A DNA stretch of 22,184 bases from an uncultured Chromatiales bacterium (GTDB lineage: Bacteria; Pseudomonadota; Gammaproteobacteria; Steroidobacterales; GCA-2729495), in contig CAJXQV010000001.1 in the NCBI GenBank assembly GCA_913058165.1, forward strand, positions 1 to 22,184, in the 5' to 3' direction. This document shows positions 16,053-22,184 of the stretch, piece after piece. How positions within the stretch are numbered: position 1 is the first letter of the stretch; each line of letters begins with the position of its first letter. The notes beneath the pieces are model-generated. The model was given only the letters and a program-made list of their open reading frames with translations, made no database searches and was not told the origin of the DNA. The position numbers and the translations under genes are program-made.

Positions 16053-16307
16053 AGTGAACTTCTCTCTTTATTAGCGATCTTTGGACTATAGACGGTTTTA
16101 GTCTTACTTGGCTATTCGCCCCAAGCTGCGCTTCAGATTCGATCCGATTCTTGCTGACCTGCTGAGTTGCGACATCGCCCAATGCGCGGATAAGCGCCAT
16201 TAAACATGCATTGCAACAAATACTTAGGAGGTAAGGTAAGGTTAGTCTAAGATAATATTTTTTTAAACAATTATTCTTTGAAACTCCATATAAGAGAGAT
16301 TAAGACC

Positions 16308-16931
16308 ATGGCACAACCACAACATCTTGATAGTTCTCAGCAGCTAGACAACATTGTCGATAAACCCAAGTCTTCAATTGTCGATAAACCCAAGTCTTCA
16401 TTCAAAGGGGCTAAAACAGGTTTCGAAGGCCGCGAAGAAGACATCGGCAAGGCCGTGCAGCTCGCACTTAGAACTATGGCGAGCAGCGCAGGCTATAAAC
16501 ATGAAATGAATGACGCCTTAGTTAAGGCCAGATTGCACGCGATGCAGTTTGCAAAAGACATGAATATCATGGAGCAGTATGTTGAGCATGACGTGAAAAC
16601 CATGCGGCCTATCAATTCACGCGTGGGTCAGGTCATTGCTAAAACCGGTGACAAAGAGGCAGCTCTGGTTGGCCTTACTGAGCGTACCGCCTGTCACTAC
16701 CAATTGGTTATGGAAACAGAGGTCGAACCAGGCAAACGCACCTGGCAGTCGCCCTGGGGCAATGTACTTAATGCCTGCAAGCGCATGGGCATGTTTACCA
16801 TCACAGAGAAAGAGATTCATGAAGAGTGGTTCACGCCCCGCATTAAGGGCTTTGCCGCAGACTTAGGCGTTGAGGTTAAGGTTTCAGAGTGGAATGACGA
16901 CGGCGTCGTCTCCATCGAACTGGCTGAATAG
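16308..16931 (+). CDS. Unrecognised 207-residue protein
   Basis: I do not recognise a family. After a low-complexity N-terminus with a duplicated IVDKPKSS (residues 16-31) comes an alpha/beta-looking domain (about 36-207). It includes LALRTMASSAGYKHEMNDALVKAR, ERTACHYQLVMETEV, NACKRMGMF and a charged C-terminus ending VVSIELAE. It has two cysteines and no signal peptide or membrane segment, so it should be cytoplasmic. The ATG at 16308 is preferred to a TTG at 16278; AGAGAG lies about ten bases upstream. It is transcribed divergently from Rieske gene 2 across 255 bases and has its own strong terminator, suggesting a well-expressed single-gene unit. The divergent arrangement suggests, but does not show, a link to the oxygenase. 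Confidence 0.85.
   Translation: MAQPQHLDSSQQLDNIVDKPKSSIVDKPKSSFKGAKTGFEGREEDIGKAVQLALRTMASSAGYKHEMNDALVKARLHAMQFAKDMNIMEQYVEHDVKTMRPINSRVGQVIAKTGDKEAALVGLTERTACHYQLVMETEVEPGKRTWQSPWGNVLNACKRMGMFTITEKEIHEEWFTPRIKGFAADLGVEVKVSEWNDDGVVSIELAE
16353..16400 (+). repeat. Perfect 24-base tandem duplication inside the unknown gene
   Basis: Units 16353-16376 and 16377-16400 are identical over 24 bases and in frame, each coding IVDKPKSS. Identity at third codon positions implies recent slippage or recent duplication. Confidence 0.95.
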
Positions 16932-16954
16932 CACGCACCCAAGCGGTATTAAAG

Positions 16955-16980
16955 AAAGGGGCCTTTGGCCCCTTTTTTTT
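16955..16980 (+). terminator. Strong intrinsic terminator after the unknown gene
   Basis: GGGGCC and GGCCCC form a stem with a three-base loop, preceded by AAA and followed by T8. Confidence 0.92.
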
Positions 16981-17049
16981 ATGGAATATTGTCAACTTCT
17001 GAATAATTGCATTAGCGCCGTAGCGCCGGGGATAACAGCACTGCCGAAT

Positions 17050-18678
17050 ATGCCCAAATACCTTGCTGCCATAGTTATTCTGCTCACCCTGTTGCTGCCC
17101 GCTTGCGGCAGAGGCCCGATCACCTCTCAAGCTGATGTCATTATTGTGGGTGCAGGCATAGCAGGCCTTGCTGCAGCGCTCGAGGCGGCCGATAAGGGGG
17201 CAGAAGTTATTGTGTTGGATGCCAACTCTGTGGGTGGTGGCCATGCCGTGAAGGCTGGCGGGCTTGCCATGGTGGACACCGCCCTACAACGTGACAAGGG
17301 CATTAAGGATTCGCCGGAGTTGGCGACACAGGAACTGCTCGCCTGGGGTGAAGATGCCAACCCCGAATGGGTAAAGCGTTACGCAGAAGACTCCGGCACT
17401 GAAGTTTACGACTGGCTCGTTAAACTCGGCGTCGAGTTTAAGCTTATTCTGCCAACACCCGAGAGCTCGATACCGCGTTTTCATTTCACCAAAGGCACTG
17501 CTGTGCATGTGGTTTTGCCGATGCTGCGCGAAGCACTTAAGCAACCCAACATACGCTTTCTGTGGAGCATTAATGCCGATGCGCTGTTACTGGCGGAGGA
17601 CCGGGTTATTGGTATACAGGCCCGCAACCTGCGCACAGGCGGCACATTCCAGCTTTACGGCGGTAGCATTGTACTTGCCACCGGTGGCTTTCAAAGCAAT
17701 ATTGATTTAGTAACAAGCCATTGGCGGGAACCGCGCAGCAGTCCCGGACGCTTGCTTATAGGTTCGGGCCAGTTCGCTAATGGCAGCGGTTATCTGCTGG
17801 CTGCTGAAGCAGGTGCGCAACTGCAACGGATGGATCATCAGGAGACATTTGTTAACGGCATACCGGACCCGCGTGATGCCACCAACACCCGCGGCCTCAC
17901 CGTAACCAATCGCCAAGCCATGCTGATAAGTGAAGAAGGCAATCGGTTTGTCGATGAAGCCCTGCCTAGCAAAGACATTGAGAAAGCAGTTTTCGCCCAG
18001 GTTCAGCAAAAGTTCTGGATGGTGTTTGATACCGATGGCGCAAAAAAACTCGGCGTGCGGGGTGCCGCCTGGCTCAACACCAACAGTGTTCGTGATGAGA
18101 TCATTAATAACCCAGCACTCATCGTCACCGCTGCCAACCCTGAAGAGCTTGCTGCTAAGCTCGGTATAACGCATACGTCACTGCTTAATAGCCTTCAGAC
18201 CTACAATACCAGCGCACGTAAACTGATTAGCAATCCGCCGTTATACGCACTGCAATTGCACCCTCTAACCCGCAAAAGCATGGGCGGCCCGGCCATTAAT
18301 AAAAACGCACAGGTGTTAAGTACGACGGGCGAAGTCATTCCCGGCTTGTATGCGGCTGGCGAACTCACCGGGGTTGCCGGCATCAATGGCAGCTATGGCG
18401 GCTCGGGAACATTTCTGGGGCCCTCGGTGTACATCGGCCGTATTGCAGGGGCTGCTGCTGCCGCTGATAGCAGCTTTCCCACAGGAGAGCTCGAGGTTAT
18501 AAGTACCGAAAAGTCCGCCTTAGATCTTGATGGCTACTGGCACTACAAAGTGGCTCACGATGTGGTTTATGCCAATCAGCTTGACTGCGACAGTTGCCAT
18601 AAGCAAACGCCGATGGCAGAAGTAGCCTCCAACCAACAATTGCTCACCCGTCTGCAAACCTGCCTGAACTGCCATTAA
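17050..18678 (+). CDS. Lipoprotein flavin reductase with C-terminal di-haem c tail (flavocytochrome c, 542 aa)
   Basis: This is an FAD-binding_2 family enzyme related to soluble fumarate/urocanate reductases and 3-ketosteroid dehydrogenases. The N-terminus is a lipoprotein signal (MPKYLAAIVILLTLLLPAC, Cys19). The FAD dinucleotide fold is VIIVGAGIAGLAAA (30-43), with GGHAVKAGGLAM after it. The family C-terminal block KSMGGPAIN...PGLYAAGELTG...GRIAG is present, though GSYGGSGTFLG departs from the usual GxNRLGGN. The last 30 residues hold two CxxCH motifs, CDSCH (513-517) and CLNCH (538-542), the last being the very C-terminus; upstream histidines could be distal ligands. So haem should be attached after export and feed electrons to the flavin. 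The start at 17050 is set by the signal peptide; the ribosome site is weak. The MFS gene follows at 18730. The substrate is unknown. Confidence 0.88.
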   Translation: MPKYLAAIVILLTLLLPACGRGPITSQADVIIVGAGIAGLAAALEAADKGAEVIVLDANSVGGGHAVKAGGLAMVDTALQRDKGIKDSPELATQELLAWGEDANPEWVKRYAEDSGTEVYDWLVKLGVEFKLILPTPESSIPRFHFTKGTAVHVVLPMLREALKQPNIRFLWSINADALLLAEDRVIGIQARNLRTGGTFQLYGGSIVLATGGFQSNIDLVTSHWREPRSSPGRLLIGSGQFANGSGYLLAAEAGAQLQRMDHQETFVNGIPDPRDATNTRGLTVTNRQAMLISEEGNRFVDEALPSKDIEKAVFAQVQQKFWMVFDTDGAKKLGVRGAAWLNTNSVRDEIINNPALIVTAANPEELAAKLGITHTSLLNSLQTYNTSARKLISNPPLYALQLHPLTRKSMGGPAINKNAQVLSTTGEVIPGLYAAGELTGVAGINGSYGGSGTFLGPSVYIGRIAGAAAAADSSFPTGELEVISTEKSALDLDGYWHYKVAHDVVYANQLDCDSCHKQTPMAEVASNQQLLTRLQTCLNCH

Positions 18679-18700
18679 GCTCAGAAAGCGTTGTAGTATG

Positions 18701-18725
18701 ATTCTCAAGCTAAAGTCTTGAGAAT
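18701..18725 (+). promoter_or_regulatory. Perfect hairpin over the translation start of the MFS gene
   Basis: ATTCTCAAG and CTTGAGAAT are perfect nine-base arms around a seven-base loop, ending four bases before the ATG at 18730. The right arm contains the only ribosome-site-like bases (TTGAGAA). TATGAT at 18697-18702 overlaps the left arm and could be a -10 box. Confidence 0.6.
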
Positions 18726-18729
18726 TTGT

Positions 18730-20073
18730 ATGAGCGAGAACAAACCCCCTGAGTACCCAAACCCAACCTATGGTTGGTATGTTGTTTGCGTACTCACGCT
18801 GGCCTATGTTTTTTCATTTCTCGATCGCCAGATTCTCGCCCTACTCATTGAACCTATCCGCAAAGATATGGATATTAGCGACACCCAAATTAGTCTGCTA
18901 TTGGGTCTCGCCTTTTCTATTTTTTACACGCTGCTCGGTGTGCCCATTGGTCGCTTAGCCGATCGCAAAAGTCGTCGCGGCATTATTGCTGTGGGCATTA
19001 CCATCTGGTGCATCATGACGGCAGCCTGCGGTCTAGCCAAAACGTTTACTCAGCTGTTTCTGGCACGCGTTGGTGTGGGGATTGGCGAAGCCTCTTTGAA
19101 CCCGAGCGCCCTGTCGCTTATCAGTGATTACTTCCCGCGCAATAAACGCGCCCGCCCGATTGGCTTTTACAACATGGGCGTCTCCTTGGGTGCCGGTGTG
19201 GCAATGGTCATTGGCGGGCAGATCATCGCCTGGGTATTCGAAGCGCCGCCCATTGAATTGCCTGTGGTCGGCACGCTACAGCCCTGGCAGGCAGTGTTTG
19301 TAATGGTTGGTCTGCCCGGTTTGTTAATTGCGGTATTGATGGCGACGGTAAAGGAGCCTGCACGGCATGACAAACTAACCACCGCTGATGGTCAACCCGA
19401 CTTTCTTCCCATGAAAGATGTCATGCGCTTTTTGCTGGATAGAAAAGCCACTTACCTGAGCCTGTTTTTGGGCATGTCAGTGGTTACGATTGTTGGCTAC
19501 GGATTTCTGTTCTGGATTCCGACCATGTTCATCCGCACATGGGGCTGGAGTATCGCTGAAGTCAGTATGGCCTATGGTTTGGTGGTGCTGGTGTTTGGAC
19601 CCATCGGAGTGAACCTCGGCGGCTGGCTGGCACAGCGTTTGTATCAACGCGGGCGTCGTGCGGGGCACATGCGCGTAACGATTCTCGGCGCATTTATTCT
19701 AGTACCGTCAGCAACACTGGCGCCATTAATGCCTACCCCGGAATTGGCTTTGCTAATGTTGGTGTTTGTCACACTTGGTGCCGCCATGCCATCCGCTACT
19801 GCGGCCGCCGCACTTATGATGATTGTGCCCAACCAAATGCGCGGACAAACAGTGGCTATGTATTACTTTGTGACCAATGTACTGGGGCTCACAATCGGGT
19901 CATCCGCCATTGCGATGATGACCGACTATGTGTTTAAAGACGATGCAGCATTGCGCTATTCAATTGCCTGGGTATCTGGAACCACCGGCGTGGTCGCATT
20001 GGCATTACTGCTTTATAACCTTTCACACTACAGAAAAAGCGTTATCGAAGCCGATGCCTGGAGCAATGATTAA
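18730..20073 (+). CDS. MFS transporter, Spinster-like type (447 aa)
   Basis: This is an inner-membrane transporter with about 12 hydrophobic helices. It begins YGWYVVCVLTLAYVFSFLDR and carries GRLADRKSRR between helices 2 and 3, then RVGVGIGEASLNPSALSLI. Together these are typical of the bacterial Spinster-like MFS group often found beside genes for steroid, aromatic or lipid-like substrates. The ATG at 18730 is preferred to a TTG at 18718 because it lies just after a hairpin and fits the family N-terminus. It starts 51 bases after the flavocytochrome stop on the same strand, so co-transcription is likely. Its last four bases, TTAA, are shared with the stop of the convergent kinase gene. Confidence 0.9.
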   Translation: MSENKPPEYPNPTYGWYVVCVLTLAYVFSFLDRQILALLIEPIRKDMDISDTQISLLLGLAFSIFYTLLGVPIGRLADRKSRRGIIAVGITIWCIMTAACGLAKTFTQLFLARVGVGIGEASLNPSALSLISDYFPRNKRARPIGFYNMGVSLGAGVAMVIGGQIIAWVFEAPPIELPVVGTLQPWQAVFVMVGLPGLLIAVLMATVKEPARHDKLTTADGQPDFLPMKDVMRFLLDRKATYLSLFLGMSVVTIVGYGFLFWIPTMFIRTWGWSIAEVSMAYGLVVLVFGPIGVNLGGWLAQRLYQRGRRAGHMRVTILGAFILVPSATLAPLMPTPELALLMLVFVTLGAAMPSATAAAALMMIVPNQMRGQTVAMYYFVTNVLGLTIGSSAIAMMTDYVFKDDAALRYSIAWVSGTTGVVALALLLYNLSHYRKSVIEADAWSND

Positions 20074-21110
20074 GCTCCGCGCTTAAATGCCTGCTCCAGC
20101 GCTGCGGTGCATTGCTCGTGCTGATTCAGAAACGACTCCAGCACCTTTAATTGATTCAGCGCTCTGGCCTCATTGTGTTCACCGCGGGTAACGAACCTTC
20201 TCTGATCCCAGCCGAAGTAACTCTCGTTAAGTGCATCGGCACAAAACCTTGCGGCCAACTCCACCAGAATGGTCTGCGTGCCGTCTATAAAAGCACGCCA
20301 TTCGCCAGCTTCCAGAAAGTCGCCCGCGTACTCTGCGTATCCGTTCGCTGCAGCAGTAAAGTACTCAAGCGAAAACTCCCCCGTCTCGGCATCCTCGCTT
20401 TCCGGGTTGCACCAACTGCGGAAGGCATCGCCCATTTCCAATGCCAGCGGCATATGCGCCAGCGTATCGAGGTCGACCCAACACAGCGACTTACCCGCAT
20501 CGTCAAACAACAGATTAGAAATCTTGGGATCACCGTGTACCAGCCGCACAGCATCCAGATTAATAGCCGGCAATGCCGCCGCTGAACTCAGGATGGTTCC
20601 TGCCAACGGCACAATATGGGCAAAGCGCGTATGGTCAGCGTGCTCTTCCAAAGCATCACATAAATTCTGAATGTGGCGTACCGTGTCATGCACATGCGGC
20701 CGCTGATTACTGAATACTATATCGAGATCAGCTACCGCTGCGTGAAAGCGTGCCAGTGCAGCGCCTGCTTCGTAAGCCTGCTCTGGCGTTTCCAGCCCAT
20801 CGTAGCTCTTGCCAGGCACATAGGTCATGAGTCGCCAGTTATCATCGGCGTACTCGGTGGTAAAGCCACCTTTCAAGTTCGGAATGAGTTCCGGTGTTAG
20901 CAATCCCTTTTTCTTGAGATGCACCGTCAACTGGCTTATATCGTCATTCACCGATGCCGGAAACATGGGGTTCACCTTTTGCAACACCAATGTCCGCTCG
21001 TCATCAAGCTCGAGTCTCCAGGTCTGATTAATAATCCCGCTACCGACTTCGTCGATACGGAGAGCAAAAAGCCCATAGGCTTCAAGTACTTCTACAATTA
21101 GTCGCAACAT
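20070..21110 (-). CDS. APH-fold phosphotransferase, possible sugar kinase (346 aa)
   Basis: This is a small-molecule kinase of the aminoglycoside-phosphotransferase/choline-kinase fold. The catalytic loop is LVHGDPKISNLLF (H192-G-D194, N199) and the metal-binding motif is WVDLDT (D213/D215). The N-terminal lobe shows GSGIINQTWRL and the lysine in LVLQKVN. The VDLDT...LALEMGDAFRSW block resembles N-acetylhexosamine 1-kinases (NahK-like), so a sugar such as an amino sugar is a plausible substrate. Antibiotic resistance should not be assumed. The ATG at 21110 lacks a clear ribosome site. The 3' end overlaps the MFS gene by four bases in tail-to-tail orientation, without an intrinsic terminator between them. 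Confidence 0.85.
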   Translation of the reverse strand: MLRLIVEVLEAYGLFALRIDEVGSGIINQTWRLELDDERTLVLQKVNPMFPASVNDDISQLTVHLKKKGLLTPELIPNLKGGFTTEYADDNWRLMTYVPGKSYDGLETPEQAYEAGAALARFHAAVADLDIVFSNQRPHVHDTVRHIQNLCDALEEHADHTRFAHIVPLAGTILSSAAALPAINLDAVRLVHGDPKISNLLFDDAGKSLCWVDLDTLAHMPLALEMGDAFRSWCNPESEDAETGEFSLEYFTAAANGYAEYAGDFLEAGEWRAFIDGTQTILVELAARFCADALNESYFGWDQRRFVTRGEHNEARALNQLKVLESFLNQHEQCTAALEQAFKRGA

Positions 21111-21283
21111 AAAAAATGAATTCTTTTTAAAAAATTAACACGCATACTCTTTCCGGTAGAAAAGTTATGACAGTAGTGTAATCGCACAGCCCCATCAGAC
21201 GAAACTCATTCTGAGTATTTTCTGAGCCAGAGCAGCAAAACGGCCCGAACAGCTGCTAATGAGCCACAAGTATAAGGGAATGC

Positions 21284-21538
21284 ATGAGTAATAAACTCGG
21301 ACAGATCCAACTGACTCAAGGCATCTAAGGCCGACACGCTGGAGCACTATTCTAATCGAGCATGATGACCGTAACATTCATTACATTCATCAACCTGCTA
21401 AACCCATACCTACTGACCGAACACCTGAAAATGTCGATGGATATTCAGGGTGATTTCACAGGAAATATGTATGTGTTTACGGAGTCCGCGGCAGTATCTA
21501 AGGAGCAGAGGGTGGGAGAGGTAGCGAACCTTCGTTAA
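21284..21538 (+). pseudogene. 5' remnant of an MFS transporter gene with two in-frame TAA codons
   Basis: An ATG at 21284 with AAGGGA just upstream opens MSNKLGQIQLTQGI, then TAA (21326-21328), GRHAGALF, TAA (21353-21355), then SSMMTVTFITFINLLNPYLL, TEHLKMSMDIQGDFTGNMYV and FTE in the same frame. The later part, with FINLLNPYLLTEHL and QGDFTGN, reads to me like the first helix and loop of a DHA1-type MFS protein. Homology stops near 21483 and the frame ends at 21538, so about 85% of a normal gene is absent. Two point changes would restore the frame. A minimal alternative is that the 58-codon frame from 21362 is expressed as a small membrane peptide. Confidence 0.6.
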
Positions 21539-21583
21539 ATTGTCTGCTGCGGTTGCAGCCTGGGTGTGACCGCAAGTGCCAAT

Positions 21584-21612
21584 AAAAAACCCAGCACTGG
21601 GCTGGGCTTTTT
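21584..21612. terminator. Intrinsic terminator after the CTERM protein gene
   Basis: CCCAGC and GCTGGG pair around a five-base loop. On the minus strand the stem is followed by T6, ending the CTERM gene transcript; the plus strand also has T5. Confidence 0.85.
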
Positions 21613-21631
21613 GAATCATTGTCGGGCTGAG

Positions 21632-22148
21632 TTAAGCAGCTGGCTTACGTCGCATCCAACCCAGCAGCCCTAAGCCAGAACCGAACAGCCAGAGGGCGGC
21701 GGGGACGGGGACTGCAGAGACTTGCGCAACTAGGAACTCATTGCCGGCGATGTTGTCGACTTCAAGCTCCCAACGCAGCCCTTCACCCAATGCAGTAGTC
21801 GAGTAGATGCCATCAAATGCACCCAGAATATTGGCCGATTCTAAAATAACAAAAGCATCGCCTATGACCGGTGCAAACCCATCAAGTAAATCCAGACGCA
21901 GCGTACCATCCAGTGATGTATCGCCAGTAACGTCAACCACGTCGTATTCAGAGCCCGCCATAGTGCCGGCGATTTCGATCAGCAGTGTTGAAAACTCATC
22001 CTGAGAATAGTTACCGTTAATAGTGGTGGTGCCGGGTGAGTTACCGGGCGATAAGAAGCCACCAGTATTATCGAGATCGCCGTTAAAGGTATCTACACTC
22101 AAAGTGCCGCCGGTGAAGTTAAAGGTGCCGTTATTGTCGATAGTGGTG
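21632..22148 (-). CDS. VPxP-CTERM surface/exported protein, 5' truncated
   Basis: Only the C-terminal 171 or so residues are present; the rest lies beyond the contig end at 22148. The visible part has the Asn/Gly/Thr-rich repeats of autotransporter-like passenger domains (GGFLSPGNSPGTTTINGNYS). A beta-rich segment with DVVDVTGDTSLDGTLRLDLLDG follows. It ends in a sorting tail: VPVPAALWLFGSG, a glycine-rich hydrophobic helix and a basic end RRK. Such PEP/VPxP-CTERM tails are processed by exosortase/rhombosortase-type systems during export. No sortase gene is in the window. The six residues that would precede it are translated adapter and are not part of the protein. Confidence 0.88.
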
Positions 22149-22184
22149 CTGTCTCTTATACACATCTGACGCTGCCGACGATCT
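22149..22184 (-). other. Nextera adapter, reverse complement (non-genomic)
   Basis: 22149-22167 is the Tn5 mosaic end in reverse complement and 22168-22181 the rest of the read-1 adapter. The last three bases (TCT) are the beginning of the reverse-complemented index seen at 8-15. The genomic insert ends at 22148. Confidence 0.98.

Larger units (their letters stand above)
21111..21631. other. Intergenic region with MFS gene remnant
   Basis: 521 bases between two minus-strand genes. 21111-21283 shows nothing recognisable beyond an AT-rich start. 21284-21538 is a transporter remnant on the plus strand, and 21584-21612 is a terminator. Confidence 0.6.

Noticed and set aside
20070..21110. Aminoglycoside resistance phosphotransferase
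   Set aside because: The fold is shared by many metabolic kinases, and the VDLDT block looks closer to sugar kinases.
21195..21377. 60-residue minus-strand ORF
   Set aside because: No ribosome site or family similarity, and it is antisense to the MFS remnant, which explains the region better.
1..22184. Terminal inverted repeats with Tn5 mosaic ends, suggesting a composite transposon or linear element
   Set aside because: The ends are library adapter including P5 tail and index bases; they are not part of the organism's DNA.
1..22184. CRISPR arrays, tRNA, rRNA, insertion sequences, prophage genes
   Set aside because: No spaced repeats, cloverleaf sequences, transposase motifs or phage structural genes were seen on either strand.

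Overview
The window is one assembled contig, probably metagenomic, from a gammaproteobacterium-like heterotroph. The lineage is inferred from the class I DAHP synthase, PurU, a DmdC-like acyl-CoA dehydrogenase, a VPxP-CTERM protein, Rieske oxygenases and an MFS transporter of the Spinster-like type. No rRNA or tRNA is present to fix it. Both physical ends are library adapter, not genome: positions 1-48 are an Illumina P5 tail, an i5 index and the Nextera read-1 adapter, and 22149-22184 are the same adapter in reverse complement. Genomic sequence therefore runs 49-22148, and the first and last genes are truncated there.

Layout. 49-6816 is mostly housekeeping and central metabolism: a truncated PLP trans-sulfuration enzyme (-), a decayed cupin gene (+), a DmdC-like acyl-CoA dehydrogenase (-), a radical-SAM lysine 2,3-aminomutase-like enzyme and formyl-THF deformylase PurU (+), then DAHP synthase (-), with a bidirectional terminator between the last two. 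7136-8853 is a soluble Ser/Thr kinase coupled to a PP2C phosphatase. 8925-9884 is a beta-propeller protein followed by a strong terminator.

10001-20073 looks like an accessory catabolic or detoxification block. It holds a signal-peptide-bearing short-chain dehydrogenase, two paralogous Rieske oxygenases flanking a lipoprotein alpha/beta-hydrolase plus MFS exporter pair, an unrecognised 207-residue protein, a lipoprotein flavin reductase with two C-terminal c-type haem motifs, and a second MFS transporter. A reasonable inference is uptake, ring or methyl oxidation, hydrolysis and periplasmic reduction of an unknown organic substrate; the substrate cannot be read from the sequence.

20070-22148 holds an APH-fold small-molecule kinase, the 5' remnant of a third MFS gene with two in-frame stops, and the C-terminus of a surface protein with a VPxP-CTERM sorting tail. 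The most notable items are the flavocytochrome lipoprotein, the exported SDR, the two nonsense-broken genes, the Rieske promoter/operator and the hairpin that covers the start of the second MFS gene.
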